Positions 34,437 through 43,144 of a stretch of DNA of 64,000 bases are shown piece after piece. The stretch spans positions 1-64,000 of the forward strand of contig NZ_JACCCY010000003.1 of assembly GCF_013409575.1 (NCBI RefSeq), read 5' to 3'. Position 1 is the first letter of the stretch; every line of letters starts with the position of its first letter. Source of the stretch: Macellibacteroides fermentans (GTDB taxonomy: Bacteria > Bacteroidota > Bacteroidia > Bacteroidales > Tannerellaceae). The notes below the pieces were generated by a model. The model was not told the origin of the DNA and ran no database searches. It saw only the letters and a program-made list of their open reading frames with translations. The position numbers and the translations under genes were made by a program.

Positions 34437-36755
34437 TCAGACCGATTTCACTGTTTCCGCCGGGTTTTCACTGGCTGCCTTATATAACTTTGATAAGATG
34501 CCGGCAAGCACAATCAGAAGAATCAGACCAAATACACTTACAAAAATCCACCACTCCAAATGGATACGGCAGACGTATTGTTCCAACCAACGCTGCATCA
34601 CATAAACTCCCATGGGGAAAGCGATAATACACGCCAGTACGGTTACAAAAACGTATTGTTTGATAAACAACCTAAATATCTCTGAGATGCATGCTCCATT
34701 TACTTTGCGGATTGCAATCTCTTTCCTCCGTTGATTACATGAAAATGTAATCATGGAATAGACCCCGAAAGTCACAATCAGGAGGGCTACTAAGGTCATC
34801 AGGCCCAACAATACAAGCAGGTATCGTTCCGATTTGGTATAATCGGTATAAACATCATCCATATTTAGTATGGTGACTCCCTTTGTTACACCGCTTTTAG
34901 CAAATACAGCTAAAATAGCCTGTTCGGTTTCAATTCTATTGTCCGGACTATATTTATAAGCATAAAAACCCGAAACACCTCCATTATCCGGCTTTTTACT
35001 CTGCAGAGATCTGTACACACAGGGCAGAACAGGCAATAACGGCGAATCAATATACAGATCCGGAATGACACCTACGATAACCCAATCCTGTAGCTTCTTC
35101 CCTATCGGATCATCAAAGCCAAGCACTCGTTTGGCAGTTTCATTTATCAGGCACTCTTCCACTATACCCTGTCGCAGGTTCCTTCCGGACAAAATAGGGA
35201 TAGAGAAAAATTGTGTAAAATCCGGACCATTCACATTAACAATTTCAACCTCCACTGCTTCAGTAAATTTCTTGTCGCCTGCCTCCGAAATTTTGCTGCT
35301 TGCTCGTCCGCCGCGCGGTAAAAATATCCGGTTAAACGGTATCACCTCTTCAACCCCCTTAATTTTCTGTATCTCATCTATGGGAATTCCTCCATACCAG
35401 GACTGAATCGTATTAATATTGAACCTGTCAAATCCAATATCCGAACGATTTAGATTTCGTAACTGCAGATAAAAAACAAGCGAACAAAATAGCAACAACA
35501 CGCCAAATATCAATTGGATCAACAAGCTTACCACCGTAAACCTATTCTGAATTCCTCCAAATACTTTCGTCTCCGGTTGGATATTTTCCCTGATACTTCG
35601 CTTCATCAGCAAACGAATGGGGAAAAATGCTGTAACAATCGAAATGATGGCAATGGAACAACCATACAATAATGCTTCAAGCATAAAATAAGATCTTGGA
35701 GCCTCTATCATCGACAGTTTCAAAAATGAGGGGTAAAGGCATTCGGTCAGCAAGCCTCCTATAAAAAGAGATATAAACAAAACCAACAAGAATTCGGTCA
35801 TCAACATCATCAGAAGCTGTTTGTCCGACGAACCATTTACTTTTCGCAGGGCAAGCTCTTTCCCTCTCATTTTTATTCTGTTTACAAAGAGCATAAGATA
35901 ATTAAAAAGACCGCAAAAGATTACCATCAAAGAAACCGCAGCAAAAATCTTTAAATGATTAAACTGAATGACAGTCTGTTCATTTGGTATCTGATAGTGT
36001 GCCTTCCTCAACGGAATAAGCTTGAAAGACATTATCCCCTGTTGAGAATTTTCGACTTCGATTTGACTCATCTTTTTAGCCAATGCATTTACATCGGCAC
36101 CTTCCCTAACTTTAAGAAATGTAATTGTGTGTGAATAACACCAGTCACAATCTTTGTCTTTACGTGGCCGGCGCGGACTTATTTGTATTACATCAAAGGG
36201 TACATTGCTATGGTAGCTTCTATCGGGGATTGATCCGGAAAAAAAAGGATTTGGATCTTCACCCACTGCTTTCAGCCGTTGCATCATTGATTCTGTGGCA
36301 TAAAATACATCCGAAGGGATAGGATGGTTAATAAGTGGCTTGTTCTCTGCATAAAACACATTAAAAAACGAAGTATCTGTAATGATCTGAATACAATTGG
36401 CAATAGAATCTTTTTGATTATTATAATAAAAGAAGTCCTTATATTCATCTACAGATGTAGAAATATCGATAGATGTAGCTGCCTCAACCTCCGGGAAGGT
36501 CGATTCAAGGTAGAGGGCTAACGGTTCGGGGGTTATATTTTGTATACCACCGGTCAATTTAGGATCCACCTTCACCACCTGATAAATACGGTCGGCATCG
36601 GGAGTAAAGGAATCGTACGAATATTCGAAGGAAATCCAGGACATCGTAAACGAAAAAGCCATAAATCCGATTGCCAGGCCTAAGATGCTGATAACAGACT
36701 GAGCCTTATATTTGAGCAGGTTTCTCCATGCAACTTTTAAAAAGTACAAAATCAT
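34437..36755 (-). CDS. FtsX/MacB-type ABC transporter permease (first permease of the operon)
   Basis: The 772-residue protein has the same tandem plan as the permease at 31356: an N-terminal helix (LISILGLAIGFMAFSF region), a periplasmic domain, a helix cluster with MRGKELALRKVNGSSDKQLL, then a second half with RRKEIAIRKVNGACISEIF. Each half carries the conserved FtsX cytoplasmic motif E-L/I-A-I/L-RK-x-NGA. It lies 16 bases after the HlyD-type gene. The two permeases are clearly related but diverged, suggesting an old duplication and perhaps a heterodimeric transporter. Confidence 0.9.
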   Translation of the reverse strand: MILYFLKVAWRNLLKYKAQSVISILGLAIGFMAFSFTMSWISFEYSYDSFTPDADRIYQVVKVDPKLTGGIQNITPEPLALYLESTFPEVEAATSIDISTSVDEYKDFFYYNNQKDSIANCIQIITDTSFFNVFYAENKPLINHPIPSDVFYATESMMQRLKAVGEDPNPFFSGSIPDRSYHSNVPFDVIQISPRRPRKDKDCDWCYSHTITFLKVREGADVNALAKKMSQIEVENSQQGIMSFKLIPLRKAHYQIPNEQTVIQFNHLKIFAAVSLMVIFCGLFNYLMLFVNRIKMRGKELALRKVNGSSDKQLLMMLMTEFLLVLFISLFIGGLLTECLYPSFLKLSMIEAPRSYFMLEALLYGCSIAIISIVTAFFPIRLLMKRSIRENIQPETKVFGGIQNRFTVVSLLIQLIFGVLLLFCSLVFYLQLRNLNRSDIGFDRFNINTIQSWYGGIPIDEIQKIKGVEEVIPFNRIFLPRGGRASSKISEAGDKKFTEAVEVEIVNVNGPDFTQFFSIPILSGRNLRQGIVEECLINETAKRVLGFDDPIGKKLQDWVIVGVIPDLYIDSPLLPVLPCVYRSLQSKKPDNGGVSGFYAYKYSPDNRIETEQAILAVFAKSGVTKGVTILNMDDVYTDYTKSERYLLVLLGLMTLVALLIVTFGVYSMITFSCNQRRKEIAIRKVNGACISEIFRLFIKQYVFVTVLACIIAFPMGVYVMQRWLEQYVCRIHLEWWIFVSVFGLILLIVLAGILSKLYKAASENPAETVKSV

Positions 36756-36771
36756 ATTTTATTGTTTATAG

Positions 36772-38076
36772 TTACTCGTTTATTACTAATTCTTCCACAT
36801 CTCCCAAGCGGGTATATCCATTCACCACCACTTTGTCTCCGGCACTCAATCCGCTCAGTATTTCATACTGTACGGGATTTTGCCTGCCAACGGTTATAGG
36901 TGTGCGAATGGCTTTACTTCCGGACGCATTCAACTTATAAATCCAGTGACCGCCAGTGGATTGATAAAAATCACCCCGGGGAATCACTATTGCAGTTTCC
37001 GGCAAGCCTAATTCCACCTGTACACGATAGCTTTTCCCGATACGTACATTCTCCGGTTTCGCTCCGGTAAAAACCATATCTACCTTAAACTGACGATCTT
37101 TCACTTCGGGAACCACCTTGGAAACCTTTAACGGATATTTCACTCCCTGATAGGTTACGGACGCCGGAAGTCCCACCATGATTCGATCAATATAATATTC
37201 ACTTAACAACGTATTTATTTTATAATTGTCCATCACCTTTATTTCTCCTATATTCTCTGCTTGCCCCACCCGCTGTCCGAGTGTAACATTCAGAAAACTA
37301 AGCTGACCATCCATAGGGGCCCGCACAACTAAATTATCCAGCCGGTTGCCGACATGCAATCTGTTTTTACGGGCACGATCCAGATCATTTTCCATCAATT
37401 CGCGTCGCAGACAAGTAGCAGAACTGTCCTGTCTAAGTCCATCCATCAACAAAGCGGTACTTCTCGCCTTGAAAGTATACTCTTCGCGTTGCACCTCAAG
37501 CTGAGCCTTACTTTTAACACCCATCCTGAATTCCTCTTCGCCTAACTGGAAATCCTTCGCCAACCGGTTCAGTTCAAATTCGGCTTGCAAGGTCTGCTGC
37601 TTCAAAAGTATTGTTTTTTGATCCATTTCCAGCCTTCTCTCCTGATAAAGGATGCGTTGTTTCTGCCATTCGTCTTCCTGCTCTTCAATTATGCGGGTCA
37701 GCTCCGGATTATTCATCACTAAAATGGTATCTCCTTTTCGTAACATGGCTCCCTCTTCGGCAACCAACTGCTGTACCATACCTGCTTCCAATACATTGAG
37801 TTTGATTGTAAGAATAGGTTGCACAATCCCCTCTGCATCCACATAATCCAGAAACTTGGCCTGTTCCACTTCTGCAACACCAATTTTATTGGCATCGATC
37901 CGCAGCTTCTTTACACCCGACAAATTATAAATTACAAACACTATAAAAGCACAGAAAGCGGTTATCGCCCACAGATACAATCTGTACCGTACCCAGACAG
38001 ATCTCTTTGGGAGGGGTTTATCCATCGATGTATCTGTCGATTCATGGAAGGAAGCTGACTTATTCTGATTATCCAT
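36772..38076 (-). CDS. HlyD/MacA-type periplasmic adaptor of the efflux system
   Basis: The 434-residue membrane-fusion protein has a cytoplasmic N-terminus, one helix at about 31-50, a lipoyl-like region around residues 90-120, a long coiled-coil hairpin (about 125-245, rich in Glu, Arg and Lys: EEQEDEWQKQRILYQERRLE), and the beta-barrel and membrane-proximal domains. It should bridge the FtsX-type permeases and the TolC-type outer-membrane channel encoded next to it. Gaps to its neighbours are 20 and 16 bases, so it belongs to the operon. Confidence 0.92.
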   Translation of the reverse strand: MDNQNKSASFHESTDTSMDKPLPKRSVWVRYRLYLWAITAFCAFIVFVIYNLSGVKKLRIDANKIGVAEVEQAKFLDYVDAEGIVQPILTIKLNVLEAGMVQQLVAEEGAMLRKGDTILVMNNPELTRIIEEQEDEWQKQRILYQERRLEMDQKTILLKQQTLQAEFELNRLAKDFQLGEEEFRMGVKSKAQLEVQREEYTFKARSTALLMDGLRQDSSATCLRRELMENDLDRARKNRLHVGNRLDNLVVRAPMDGQLSFLNVTLGQRVGQAENIGEIKVMDNYKINTLLSEYYIDRIMVGLPASVTYQGVKYPLKVSKVVPEVKDRQFKVDMVFTGAKPENVRIGKSYRVQVELGLPETAIVIPRGDFYQSTGGHWIYKLNASGSKAIRTPITVGRQNPVQYEILSGLSAGDKVVVNGYTRLGDVEELVINE

Positions 38077-38096
38077 TTTGCTTTTAGTTGGTTTTC

Positions 38097-39563
38097 TTAG
38101 TTATTGAATTGCACTTCGGGCAGATAAATGGGAACGTTTGAGGCAAAATCGTACCCGGTAATACTGCGTAGCCCATAATAAAGACTCCAATAAATTTTAA
38201 GTTCGTTGATATAGGCACGTTGCGAACTATCTTTTTCGGAGATTGAGGCATTCAGATCGAGCACAGTGGACTTCCCCAGCAAATACAGTCTGTAGGCAAC
38301 TTCATTCCGGCGAACGGCACGATCGGCAGTCATCCGGGCAATACGGATTTTATCCGACTGCAGATTAAACTGCTTCACAATCTTGAAAACATTGGCATCA
38401 AAGTCCGTACGTGCCTGCGCCAGATTGGTTTTTATTTTAGACAAGTTACTTTTGGCAACCTCAACCCTGCCTCTGCCAACGCCCCAATCCAGGATAGGAA
38501 TACGGATACCCAGACTTACAAGCTGCTGGTCGAGGGGACTTCGGTAGGCGGAACGCAGGGTTTGGTCTGCCTGCGTTAATCCGAACTCAACATACAGATC
38601 CGCTTTCAGTCGGTTGGCAGCTTTGGTGTTTGCCACCATACTTTCGGCCTCAAGTTCCTGTAAGGCGAACGATTCCAGATCCGGACTATTCCGGTGGGCA
38701 TACTTCAGGGCATCCTTTTCCAGAACGATAAATACCGGTACCGAGTCACTTACAATCGTTTCGATCTCTACAGTGTTGTTTATGCCCAGAAAACTTCGCA
38801 AATCCTGCACATTGTCGCTTACCTCGATGGCTGCGTTTAGTTTGCTGGTCTGCTCCGACAGGAAATTGATCTCCAGCTGAAGCATCTCGTTTTCGGTAAT
38901 GGTTCCTATTTTATATCTTCCCCGGGCATATTGGAACAAGGTATCCGCCGCAGCATAGTTATAGGAGGCCGACCTCCAGTTACTTTGTGCCGTAGCCAGT
39001 TGAAAGAATTTACCAACAGCTGTGGCAGCAACCAGCTCGAGGGTCTCTATATACATTTTCTTTGCCTGCTGATACCGTACCGGCTCGATCTTCCGGTTCC
39101 ACTTCAGGTGGTTATACCCAAACAGGTTTTGAGAGTATCCTATTACCAAAGGGGTAGACCTGTAGGATACCTGTTTATCTGAAAAAATATCCAGTCGCTG
39201 CAACCCCGTTTGAAAATATACGTTTCCTCCCAGAAAAGAGAGATTCTGACTAATCGTAACAGCTCCATCATTCAGCAGCTGGTTACGGTGCACAAACCCA
39301 TCCTTTCCGTCGGAAAACGTAATGGAACTTATAGAGCGGTTTAGTGTTGTATTGGAACTAAAAGAGATACCCGGCAAGTAATCGGCCTTGTGTGATCGCC
39401 ATGCCCAATAGGCTGCCCTGTACTGATGACGTGCAGCAATCGCTTGCGGAGATTGCTTTTGCGCCAGCAGCACAGCCTCCTCCAGTGTGATACGAAGCGT
39501 ATCACCGGCATATGCCTTATCAAAGGAAAGCAGAATAAATAGTATGCAGATTGCTCTTTTCAT
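38097..39563 (-). CDS. TolC-family outer-membrane efflux protein
   Basis: This 488-residue protein has a signal peptide (MKRAICILFILLSFDKAYAG) and two TolC/OEP repeats, seen as the paired ALKYAHRNSPDLESF-type and LEEAVLLAQKQSPQAI-type starts. The long helices carry heptad patterns. It makes the outer-membrane exit duct of the tripartite pump. It is the first gene of the operon, so its upstream region holds the control signals: a sigma-54-like promoter at 39575-39591 and two repeated sites at 39647-39680. The predicted mRNA start falls next to the ATG, so the leader is very short if that promoter is used. Confidence 0.92.
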   Translation of the reverse strand: MKRAICILFILLSFDKAYAGDTLRITLEEAVLLAQKQSPQAIAARHQYRAAYWAWRSHKADYLPGISFSSNTTLNRSISSITFSDGKDGFVHRNQLLNDGAVTISQNLSFLGGNVYFQTGLQRLDIFSDKQVSYRSTPLVIGYSQNLFGYNHLKWNRKIEPVRYQQAKKMYIETLELVAATAVGKFFQLATAQSNWRSASYNYAAADTLFQYARGRYKIGTITENEMLQLEINFLSEQTSKLNAAIEVSDNVQDLRSFLGINNTVEIETIVSDSVPVFIVLEKDALKYAHRNSPDLESFALQELEAESMVANTKAANRLKADLYVEFGLTQADQTLRSAYRSPLDQQLVSLGIRIPILDWGVGRGRVEVAKSNLSKIKTNLAQARTDFDANVFKIVKQFNLQSDKIRIARMTADRAVRRNEVAYRLYLLGKSTVLDLNASISEKDSSQRAYINELKIYWSLYYGLRSITGYDFASNVPIYLPEVQFNN

Positions 39564-39574
39564 GCAATACAGAA

Positions 39575-39591
39575 TACAAAAGGGATGCCAA
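39575..39591 (-). promoter_or_regulatory. Sigma-54-like promoter of the efflux operon
   Basis: The minus strand reads TTGGCATCCCTTTTGTA. Against the -24/-12 consensus TGGCAC-N5-TTGC it has TGGCA intact, the correct 12-base distance between the GG and the -12 G, and TTGT in place of TTGC. The predicted start is 1-2 bases before the tolC-type ATG. The enhancer-like repeats and a sigma-54 activator gene lie just upstream. Confidence 0.5.
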
Positions 39592-39646
39592 GAATATATC
39601 CGACTAGTTTACAAAGAGATATCAATTTGAGCACTTTTTATTTATG

Positions 39647-39680
39647 TGCATTTTCGCACAAACATGATGCGTTATCGCAC
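39647..39680. promoter_or_regulatory. Tandem regulator sites (candidate upstream activating sequence)
   Basis: TGCATTTTCGCAC (39647-39659) and TGCGTTATCGCAC (39668-39680) match at 11 of 13 positions and are 21 bp apart, two helical turns. Each is partly palindromic (TGC...GCA). They lie 56-95 bp upstream of the sigma-54-like promoter, the normal distance for NtrC-family activators, and between the operon and the activator gene. Assignment to the adjacent regulator is inference. Confidence 0.5.
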
Positions 39681-39683
39681 CTG

Positions 39684-39711
39684 TTGTATACGGATATTAT
39701 ACCTATATTTG
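39684..39711 (+). promoter_or_regulatory. Housekeeping promoter of the response regulator gene
   Basis: TTG at 39684-39686 and TATATTTG at 39704-39711 are 17 bases apart. The -7 box ends 7 bases before the ATG at 39719, which would give a leaderless or nearly leaderless message. The promoter is next to the regulator sites, so autoregulation is possible. Confidence 0.5.
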
Positions 39712-39718
39712 CCATACT

Positions 39719-41080
39719 ATGCAAAAACAAGGTAACATACTAATTGTAGACGACAACGAAGATATTCTGTTTGCGCTTAACCTGCTTTTACAACCCCATG
39801 TAGAAAAGGTGAAAGTTACGACACAGCCCGAACGTATCGAACATTTCATTTCCACGTTCCACCCGGACGTTATTCTGCTGGATATGAATTTCAACCGGGA
39901 TGCAAGCAGCGGACAAGAGGGTTTCTTTTGGCTCGAAAAGATTAAAAAGGCGGATCCGGATACGGTGGTTATATTTATTACCGCTTATTCAGATACCGAT
40001 AAAGCGGTGAGGGCAATCAAAGCGGGTGCCACCGATTTTATATCCAAACCCTGGGAAAAGGAGAAGTTGCTTGCAACGGTTTCAGCGGCCCTGGAGCTTC
40101 GGAAAAGCAAGAACGAGATATCCAGTCTTAAGCAACAGGTAGCGGCATTGGAAAGCAACCATATCTTACCCGAAATTATAGGGGAAAGTACGGCGATGCA
40201 GGAGTTATTCGGCACCATCGAAAAATTAAAAGATACGGATGCCAATATCTTTATTTTGGGAGAGAACGGTACCGGAAAGGACTTAATAGCCCATTTGCTG
40301 TATGCCAACTCTCCTCGTGCCGGTAAATCCTTCGTTCATATCGATTTGGGTAGTATACCGGAACAACTGTTTGAAAGCGAGCTGTTCGGGTATACGAAAG
40401 GGGCCTTTACCGATGCAAAAAAGGAGAAACAGGGACGTATTGAAATGGCATCGGGTGGAACGCTATTTCTGGATGAAATAGGGAATCTGTTGCCGGCAAT
40501 GCAATCGAAACTGCTTACAGTTATAGAGAAGAAGCAGATTATCCGCCTTGGGGCCACAACGCCTATCCCCATTAATGTACGGCTTATCTGTGCAACGAAT
40601 GCCAATATTCACGATATGGTTGCGAAGGGTGAGTTCAGACAAGACCTTTTGTATCGCATCAATACCATCGAATTACATATTCCGCCGCTCCGCGAGCGGG
40701 GAAATGACATCGTACTCCTTGCCAATCATTTTATGCAACATTACGCTAGAAAATACAAAAAGGATATCCGGAATCTTTCGGCATCGGCTTGCCGTAAGCT
40801 TAAGGAGTACAGTTGGCCCGGCAATGTGCGTGAGTTGCAGCATGCCATGGAGCGTGCTGTAATTCTTTGTCAGGGTTACATGCTAAACGCAGACGATTTC
40901 ATGCTTAAGCAAACATCCGTTGGCAGACTGGCCGATGAATGTCTAAATCTGGAAGAGGTGGAAAAAAATACGATCGAGAGGGCTTTAGGACTGAGCAACG
41001 GGAATATGAATCAGGCGGCCGACTTACTGGGAATCTCCCGTTTTGCTTTGTATCGCAAAATAAGTAAATACGAAAAGTAA
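39719..41080 (+). CDS. Sigma-54-dependent response regulator (NtrC family)
   Basis: The 453-residue protein has a receiver domain (1-120) with phosphoacceptor Asp55 (VILLDMN), an AAA+ domain (about 150-385) with Walker A GENGTGKD and Walker B GTLFLDEIG, and a C-terminal Fis-type HTH (ALGLSNGNMNQAADLLGISRFALYRK). The sigma-54 contact loop reads GAFTDA rather than the usual GAFTGA, a form that seems common in Bacteroidetes. It should activate sigma-54 promoters when phosphorylated by the kinase encoded 2 bases downstream. Its most likely target is the divergent efflux operon. Confidence 0.95.
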   Translation: MQKQGNILIVDDNEDILFALNLLLQPHVEKVKVTTQPERIEHFISTFHPDVILLDMNFNRDASSGQEGFFWLEKIKKADPDTVVIFITAYSDTDKAVRAIKAGATDFISKPWEKEKLLATVSAALELRKSKNEISSLKQQVAALESNHILPEIIGESTAMQELFGTIEKLKDTDANIFILGENGTGKDLIAHLLYANSPRAGKSFVHIDLGSIPEQLFESELFGYTKGAFTDAKKEKQGRIEMASGGTLFLDEIGNLLPAMQSKLLTVIEKKQIIRLGATTPIPINVRLICATNANIHDMVAKGEFRQDLLYRINTIELHIPPLRERGNDIVLLANHFMQHYARKYKKDIRNLSASACRKLKEYSWPGNVRELQHAMERAVILCQGYMLNADDFMLKQTSVGRLADECLNLEEVEKNTIERALGLSNGNMNQAADLLGISRFALYRKISKYEK

Positions 41081-41081
41081 C

Positions 41082-42092
41082 ATGAAGCTTACAAGCAAAC
41101 AGCTATTTATACTCAAGATACTCTGTATCGTTGTGCTGTCTCTGACAGGTGCATGGCTTTATACGAAAACGCTTTATTTTTGCGCAGTTTTCGTGTTGGC
41201 CGGAATTGTGGGTCTGGCCTGTTCGCTGTATGCCGATCGCAGAAAATTGGTGGAACGAATGGAACGAATGATCTCCGAAATTCATCATGCCGATTTTTCT
41301 TCTCACTTTTCTAATCCGCATTCGGATAAGGAGATTGATAGTTTATCCACAAAGATGGACGAGGCACTGGAGGTATTTCGTAACCGGATGCACGATTCGA
41401 TGATGGATGAAACCGAAACCATTGCCTGGCAGAAGCTGATCAGTGTGCTTACCCATGAGATAATGAACAGCATCGCTCCCATATTATCATTATCGGAAAC
41501 ATTAAGCGAACGGGATGTTGCAGCCGATGCCGATACGGAAGAATACCGGATTATGAAACAGGCGATGGAGACTATCCACCGCAGGAGCAAGGGCTTGCTT
41601 TCTTTTGTTGAAAATTACCGCAAACTCACCCGTGTACCGCAGCCAACGAGGCAAGCTATGGATGTAGCCCTATTATTCAAATCGCTGCATCAACTGGTGG
41701 AATCAGATCGTATCCATTTTACATATAGTGTATACCCCGTACATTTAATGTTTAATGCCGACCGCAGTCTGGTCGAACAAGTGATTATAAACTTGTTAAA
41801 GAATGCCCATGAAGCATGCCTTAACCAGGTAAAACCACAAATAGAGCTTAAGGCTGCTAAAGTTGGTAACGAGGTATTGATTACCGTATCAGACAACGGT
41901 CCCGGAATTTCGTCTGAGGCAATGGATAAGATATTTATTCCCTTTTATTCGACCAAACCCAACGGATCCGGCATAGGGTTAAGTCTCTGCCGGCAGATTA
42001 TGGTTCGCCACGAAGGAAAGATAGGAGTTGAATCGGATGGGAAAATAACCTGTTTCAAGCTACACTTTCCCATCCTGGATTCCGGCAAATGA
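41082..42092 (+). CDS. Sensor histidine kinase paired with the sigma-54 regulator
   Basis: The 336-residue kinase has two N-terminal helices (about 8-28 and 31-50) with almost no periplasmic loop, a HAMP-like linker, the H-box LTHEIMNSIAPI with His125, the N-box NLLKNAHEA and G-boxes DNGPGIS and GSGIGLSLCRQI. With only about two residues between the helices it has no room for a periplasmic sensor domain. It may sense the membrane itself or a partner protein, such as an FtsX-type permease of the adjacent operon. It starts 2 bases after the regulator gene, so the two are co-expressed. Confidence 0.94.
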   Translation: MKLTSKQLFILKILCIVVLSLTGAWLYTKTLYFCAVFVLAGIVGLACSLYADRRKLVERMERMISEIHHADFSSHFSNPHSDKEIDSLSTKMDEALEVFRNRMHDSMMDETETIAWQKLISVLTHEIMNSIAPILSLSETLSERDVAADADTEEYRIMKQAMETIHRRSKGLLSFVENYRKLTRVPQPTRQAMDVALLFKSLHQLVESDRIHFTYSVYPVHLMFNADRSLVEQVIINLLKNAHEACLNQVKPQIELKAAKVGNEVLITVSDNGPGISSEAMDKIFIPFYSTKPNGSGIGLSLCRQIMVRHEGKIGVESDGKITCFKLHFPILDSGK

Positions 42093-42115
42093 TAGTTTAC
42101 AGCAAGGGGCTGTTA

Positions 42116-42544
42116 TTATCTTGAGCGTTTCTTTGTAACCAGCAGGCGGTCTACGGCAAATTTACCCGGTCCGGTGATGTAGGTCATCAGATAAACCATC
42201 AGATAGATAAACGCAGGCTCTTTTGCGCTGAATGGATCTGCCGCATGTATTACAAAGAATGCGATTACCATGGTGAATATCAACGGAATTAATGCCAGAC
42301 GGTACAGCGCCCCCAGAATAAAGGCTACCGAACAGATTACTTCCGCAAAGATGGCCAGACTCAATGAAACGGTACTTCCCACACCCAGCGGATCGGGGAA
42401 AGCGGACGACATTGCATCAAAATTATCCCACTTCTGCATCCCGTGGGTGATCATCAATACGCCAAAAAGAATACGGAATCCAAGAATAAAAAGGGAGAAG
42501 CCTGTGGCATCTGGTTTAGAAGGAAAAAGAAATTTTTGTATCAT
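42116..42544 (-). CDS. DoxX family membrane protein
   Basis: The 142-residue protein has four helices: about 17-37, 55-78, 80-100 and 110-128, with the family segment FRILFGVLMITHGMQKW near the start. DoxX-like proteins are small inner-membrane proteins, some being subunits of quinol-linked oxidoreductases; the role here is unknown. It converges on the kinase gene with 23 bases between. To its right lies a gene-free stretch of about 650 bases. Confidence 0.88.
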   Translation of the reverse strand: MIQKFLFPSKPDATGFSLFILGFRILFGVLMITHGMQKWDNFDAMSSAFPDPLGVGSTVSLSLAIFAEVICSVAFILGALYRLALIPLIFTMVIAFFVIHAADPFSAKEPAFIYLMVYLMTYITGPGKFAVDRLLVTKKRSR

Positions 42545-42709
42545 ATTTCAATTTATTAATGTTTCAACTTTATTTTGTATAACAGGCTGCTTATTTAAGT
42601 TGTTCGTAAATAGAGGAAATAAAGTGAAATAGGACAGCTTTTAGGGCACACTATACGGGGCGGTGAGTCCGGATAAGTAATTCTCTTATAATACTCCAGA
42701 TGGAATACC

Positions 42710-42733
42710 ATAATTCCCCAGATGTGGAATTAT
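42710..42733. repeat. Inverted repeat ATAATTCC...GGAATTAT
   Basis: Eight perfect base pairs flank the 8-base loop CCAGATGT. The loop sequence recurs nearby at 42696. No T-run follows, so it is not a terminator. Confidence 0.6.
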
Positions 42734-43008
42734 CATTTTATATCTGAAGTACGATAATACCTCAGCTGCAGAATTATGCAAACATTGCATTAAACGGATT
42801 AATTATATACTACTTAGGGGATAGTTAGTAGTTGTAAAAGAGGCAATGGATAGAGATGATATACTCACTTTGAAGCATATGTTCTAATATTAGAGAATGG
42901 AGATCTTTCAAAAAACCTCAACTAATCTACACTTGATTCAAAATAGCGATTTCATCCACTAAACAGTTTCTACAAGTAGTTTTTCCCTCAACTTTTCCTG
43001 TTGGGTCG

Positions 43009-43109
43009 ATGACAGATGACAGATGATGATGGATTGATTTTTGCATCTGTCATTGTAGGCATCCCTTATCCACAAAGGATTCCGGATGGTTTTATGACAG
43101 ATGACAGAT
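43009..43109. repeat. ATGACAGATGACAGAT direct repeats with inverted copy
   Basis: The 16-mer ATGACAGATGACAGAT occurs at 43009-43024 and again at 43094-43109. Between them, CATCTGTCAT (43044-43053) is the reverse complement of ATGACAGATG (43016-43025) and can form a 10-bp hairpin. The unit is built from the 7-mer ATGACAG. It lies downstream of tRNA-Arg. Confidence 0.75.
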
Positions 43110-43144
43110 CGAATTTGCTTTTTTTGTTTTTCTTGAAACGATAG

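Noticed and set aside
43009-43109. CRISPR-like repeats
   Set aside because: Only two direct copies of a 16-mer exist, built from a 7-base unit, with no array and no cas genes nearby.
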